NCBI RefSeq assembly: GCF_900110495.1
Contig: NZ_FODX01000001.1
Location: forward strand, 434,001-498,000
Origin: Nitrosovibrio sp. Nv6
GTDB taxonomy: Bacteria; Pseudomonadota; Gammaproteobacteria; Burkholderiales; Nitrosomonadaceae
Reading direction: 5' to 3'
DNA: 64,000 bases
The position numbers and the translations under genes were made by a program. Numbering within the stretch: position 1 is the stretch's first letter; each line of letters begins with the position of its first letter. The notes below the pieces were generated by a model. That model had not been told where the DNA came from, searched no databases, and worked only from the letters and a program-made list of their open reading frames with translations. Below, piece after piece: positions 62,209-64,000 of the stretch.

Positions 62209-62211
62209 AAT

Positions 62212-62448
62212 ATGCTCCCTGTGCTGCAAAACATCTCCGAAGTTGGTTCGATGGTTGTTTACAGCACCCGCGAAACAGATGTGTAACCCGATTCGGCATA
62301 GCCTCGATCCTGTAAGCCCCAGGCGGCGTGGAAAGACAAGCGGTTGGTGACGGAAAGGCGCAAAGAAATGTCCAGGCCGTGCCTGGCGCGGAACTCCGCC
62401 CGGTTTGAAAGGGCGAAGCAACAGTGGAGAAAAAGTCGGGGCTAAATC
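62212..62448 (+). other. operator-controlled leader with hairpins, possible structured RNA or peptide
   Basis: A 24-codon frame (62212-62286, MLPVLQNISEVGSMVVYSTR...) starts four bases after the operator, but has no ribosome binding site. Downstream are several hairpins: CCAGGC-CGT-GCCTGG (62372-62386), GCGGA-AC-TCCGC (62388-62399) and CGCCC...GGGCG (62397-62415). The piece could be the 5' leader of the 84-aa gene or a small RNA. No family identified. Confidence 0.4.
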
Positions 62449-62703
62449 ATGGGAAAGGGGGCTGGGCGCTGGATGGGTTGGAAAGAATTGTGGACCGAAC
62501 GTCGTCCAGCCCCCCTTAACCTTTCGGATACCGAAATACTGGACTGGCTCGGCGAATATTGCGATCAGGCGGTTTATAACCGCCCTTCCCCCCAATACCG
62601 GGGCGGCTTCACTTTATACTGTGATGAAATCAGCACCAGCGGAGCAACCCTTCGCGAAGCGGTTTGCCTTGCGGCGGCGAAACTGGATGAATTGAACGAA
62701 TAG
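62449..62703 (+). CDS. small phage-type protein
   Basis: 84 aa; a start at the second Met (62473) is also possible. Tail region LDWLGEYCDQAVYNRPSPQYRGGFTLYCDEISTSGATLREAVCLAAAKLDEL looks like a compact alpha/beta protein with three Cys, similar in kind to short phage proteins seen in Nitrosospira-type genomes (recollection, unverified). Follows the fourth operator, so it may belong to the same repressor regulon. Confidence 0.65.
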   Translation: MGKGAGRWMGWKELWTERRPAPLNLSDTEILDWLGEYCDQAVYNRPSPQYRGGFTLYCDEISTSGATLREAVCLAAAKLDELNE

Positions 62704-62841
62704 TGTTTTTTCGGTTATATACTTGGCAACCCAAGTAAATAATACCGTTAACGCGCCGCTTCCACCCCTCGTCGAGTTCTTCCGGATGCAGCAAAAATTC
62801 ACATCCGCTACGGCGAATTTCAGTATTTACCGCATTATATT

Positions 62842-62871
62842 GTCAGGTTACGCTACGCTAACCCGACCTAC
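62842..62871. repeat. REP sequence, copy 1
   Basis: GTCAGGTTA, loop, TAACCCGACCTAC. Orientation opposite to copy 2. The stem has one mismatch. Confidence 0.85.
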
Positions 62872-62973
62872 CCCTAAATTTCGAACCGCGATTTGAGGAT
62901 TCGAAAGGCCATGGAATCGGTTGTTTCCGTCATGTTTCTGCGAATACCCAATTCGTCGATGATCTTGTAACTT

Positions 62974-63004
62974 GTAGGTCGGGTTAGCGTAGCGTAACCC
63001 GACA
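62974..63004. repeat. REP sequence, copy 2
   Basis: GTAGGTCGGGTTA, loop GCGTAGCG, TAACCCGAC, a 9-bp perfect stem with the conserved 5' GTAG tag. It lies about 20 bp after the transposase stop codon. Confidence 0.9.
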
Positions 63005-63026
63005 ATGCCAAGCCCAATCCGCTCCG

Positions 63027-63562
63027 CTATTCATGCCCAATCCCTTCAAAATCCTTGCTGCCCTGCCCCCAATCGGGTGCATATACCCCTGATCTGACGT
63101 ACTGATGAAAACTGGAATACGGCCACTCAATTGCCGACGAAACCAGACCATGCTTGACGGGATTAAAATGAATGTAATCCATATGCCGGGCACTATCGGC
63201 CTCGTCCCGGAAACATGTTCCCAATAGCGGTGCTGCCATATTGCTTCTTCCCTTTTTGCTGTTATGCCACCGTTGTTCGCTATTCGCAAAACTGGATCGC
63301 AATGCTTGGTGAACCATGTCTTGATTAACCTCCAGCAGATTGCAAAATCAGCATCTCCCGCCGGTAGCGACCACATGCAATGCAGGTGATCAGGAAGAAC
63401 CACTATGGCGTCCAAATTCAAAGGATGGCGTGCGCGCGCAGTTCGGAATGCTATTCGCAGCACATCTACTGCCTCGACGGATGCGAATAACGGTCGGCGT
63501 TTCGCGGTCACGACCGTGAAAAAGAACGAACCGCCGGCAACCCATGCTCGTCTGTATCTCAT
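63027..63562 (-). pseudogene. REP-associated tyrosine transposase (RAYT), frameshifted
   Basis: Reads MRYRRAWVAGGSFFFTVVTA and VVLPDHLHCMWSLP (the HxH single-strand transposase motif HLHCMW) and WQHRYWEHV in one frame, then FRDEADSARHMDYIHFNPVKHG and EWPYSSFHQYV in another. One base is missing near 63211, so the normal ~178-aa protein is split: the first frame runs on to 62984. RAYTs (TnpA-REP, Y1 class) move or maintain REP sequences. Flanked by copies 2 and 3. Likely inactive. Confidence 0.9.
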
Positions 63563-63574
63563 TGATTGATCCTT

Positions 63575-63604
63575 GTCGGGTTACGCTGCGCTAACCCGAC
63601 CTAC
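63575..63604. repeat. REP sequence, copy 3
   Basis: TGTCGGGTTA, loop, TAACCCGACCTAC, a 9-bp perfect stem directly upstream of the transposase start. Orientation as copy 1. Confidence 0.9.
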
Positions 63605-63642
63605 ACCTATAATCATCGTTTACGAGCGTTATGACGCAGGTT

Positions 63643-64000
63643 TCAAAAGGAAACTCTACGGCTTATCGCCTCGGAATTTTCCGCTTCCCCAGAGGGAAAT
63701 ATCAATGGCGGAAGGCTTCCGAATCTCTTCCTTCTGGCTCCCCTTTCAACTACCGTTATGAAAACGTAATCGGGCTTGTAGATATCCACCAGCCGGGCAA
63801 ATATCTCGGGATGTGCCGCATCGTAATGGAGTTGCAGCGTTTCGGTGAAGGTTGCAGCCATGAAAGGAGCCATGGCCGTTCCGAAAGAATCGCGCAGCCA
63901 CAATATTCTCTTCTGATTCAGGGCGTTTTTCGACTTGACAAGTAACGGGCGCTGCGCGGTATGAATCTCCGGATTTCCGCCTGAATGCTTGAGGCGGCCC
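63643..64000 (-). CDS. AlgX/SGNH-like protein, C-terminal part (runs off window)
   Basis: Open from the window edge to a stop at 63643, at least 118 codons. Contains KRILWLRDSFGTAMAPFMAATF and EIFARLVDIYKPDYVFITVVERG, the C-terminal pattern of AlgX/AlgJ-type acetyltransferase or SGNH-hydrolase-like domains (catalytic Ser in RDSFG). Such proteins acetylate exopolysaccharides in the periplasm. N-terminus not seen. Confidence 0.78.
   Translation of the reverse strand, partial: GRLKHSGGNPEIHTAQRPLLVKSKNALNQKRILWLRDSFGTAMAPFMAATFTETLQLHYDAAHPEIFARLVDIYKPDYVFITVVERGARRKRFGSLPPLIFPSGEAENSEAISRRVSF

Noticed and set aside
62131-62595. 154-codon minus frame opposite the phage-type gene
   Set aside because: Rich in Pro/Arg/Phe with no domain; appears to be a shadow of the + strand gene and its leader.
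57969-62703. Complete active prophage
   Set aside because: Only early-type genes are seen; no integrase, terminase, capsid, tail or lysis gene, and normal chromosomal genes lie on both sides within the window.

Overview
The window is about 64 kb of moderately GC-rich bacterial chromosome and probably comes from a betaproteobacterium of the Nitrosospira/Nitrosomonadaceae type. This is inferred from the combination of PEP-CTERM exported proteins, diheme c-type cytochromes, many small envelope and stress proteins (BON, DUF4142, KGG, HdeD) and REP-type dispersed palindromes. No ammonia-oxidation genes or rRNA genes lie in the window, and I recognised no tRNA, so the genus is not proven.

Layout. 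1-9.9 kb: a partial cytochrome c, a BON-domain protein, a large autotransporter, two PEP-CTERM paralogs sharing a nearly identical 363-bp block, an isolated Fur-box-like site, and DUF4142 and glycine-rich secreted proteins. 10-20.2 kb: an ABC exporter split by a -1 frameshift, a KGG protein with a strong terminator, an SDR oxidoreductase, and two divergent multi-PAS hybrid histidine kinases. 20.5-31.3 kb: a PEP-CTERM protein, a Cys-rich small protein, an alpha/beta hydrolase, a fatty-acid desaturase divergent from a winged-helix regulator, a FAD/Rieske oxidoreductase, a lipoprotein, a globin-like-sensor diguanylate cyclase that lacks the expected proximal His, pyruvate kinase and an MgtC-family protein. 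32-41 kb: a diheme RoxA-like cytochrome, SelO, two secreted glycine-rich proteins, an EgtB-like enzyme, lipoproteins and MetY. 41-56.7 kb: an MscS-family channel and an envelope/stress group comprising HdeD, CbpA-CbpM, a PLD-VTT fusion with an EEP phosphodiesterase, an SRPBCC protein, a Ca2+-type P-type ATPase and PssA.

56.8-62.7 kb is an accessory island: tandem EexN lipoproteins, then a phage-type early region. That region has a C1-like repressor divergent from a DUF1376/DUF6475 replication module across three evenly built operators, and a fourth operator lies 1.6 kb away. No integrase or virion genes are visible, so it looks like a remnant. 62.8-63.6 kb holds a frameshifted REP-associated transposase (RAYT) flanked by three REP palindromes, followed by the C-terminus of an AlgX-like/SGNH-type protein running off the edge.

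The less ordinary signals are interlocked inverted repeats upstream of the P-type ATPase, two copies of a MITE-like element, a 20-bp tandem repeat over the stop codon of the cyclase, the repressor operators, and an 18-codon mini-ORF resembling the HdeD start. Start codons were moved to those with a good ribosome binding site where the longest frame looked wrong. Family names come from motif recognition only; no database search was made.
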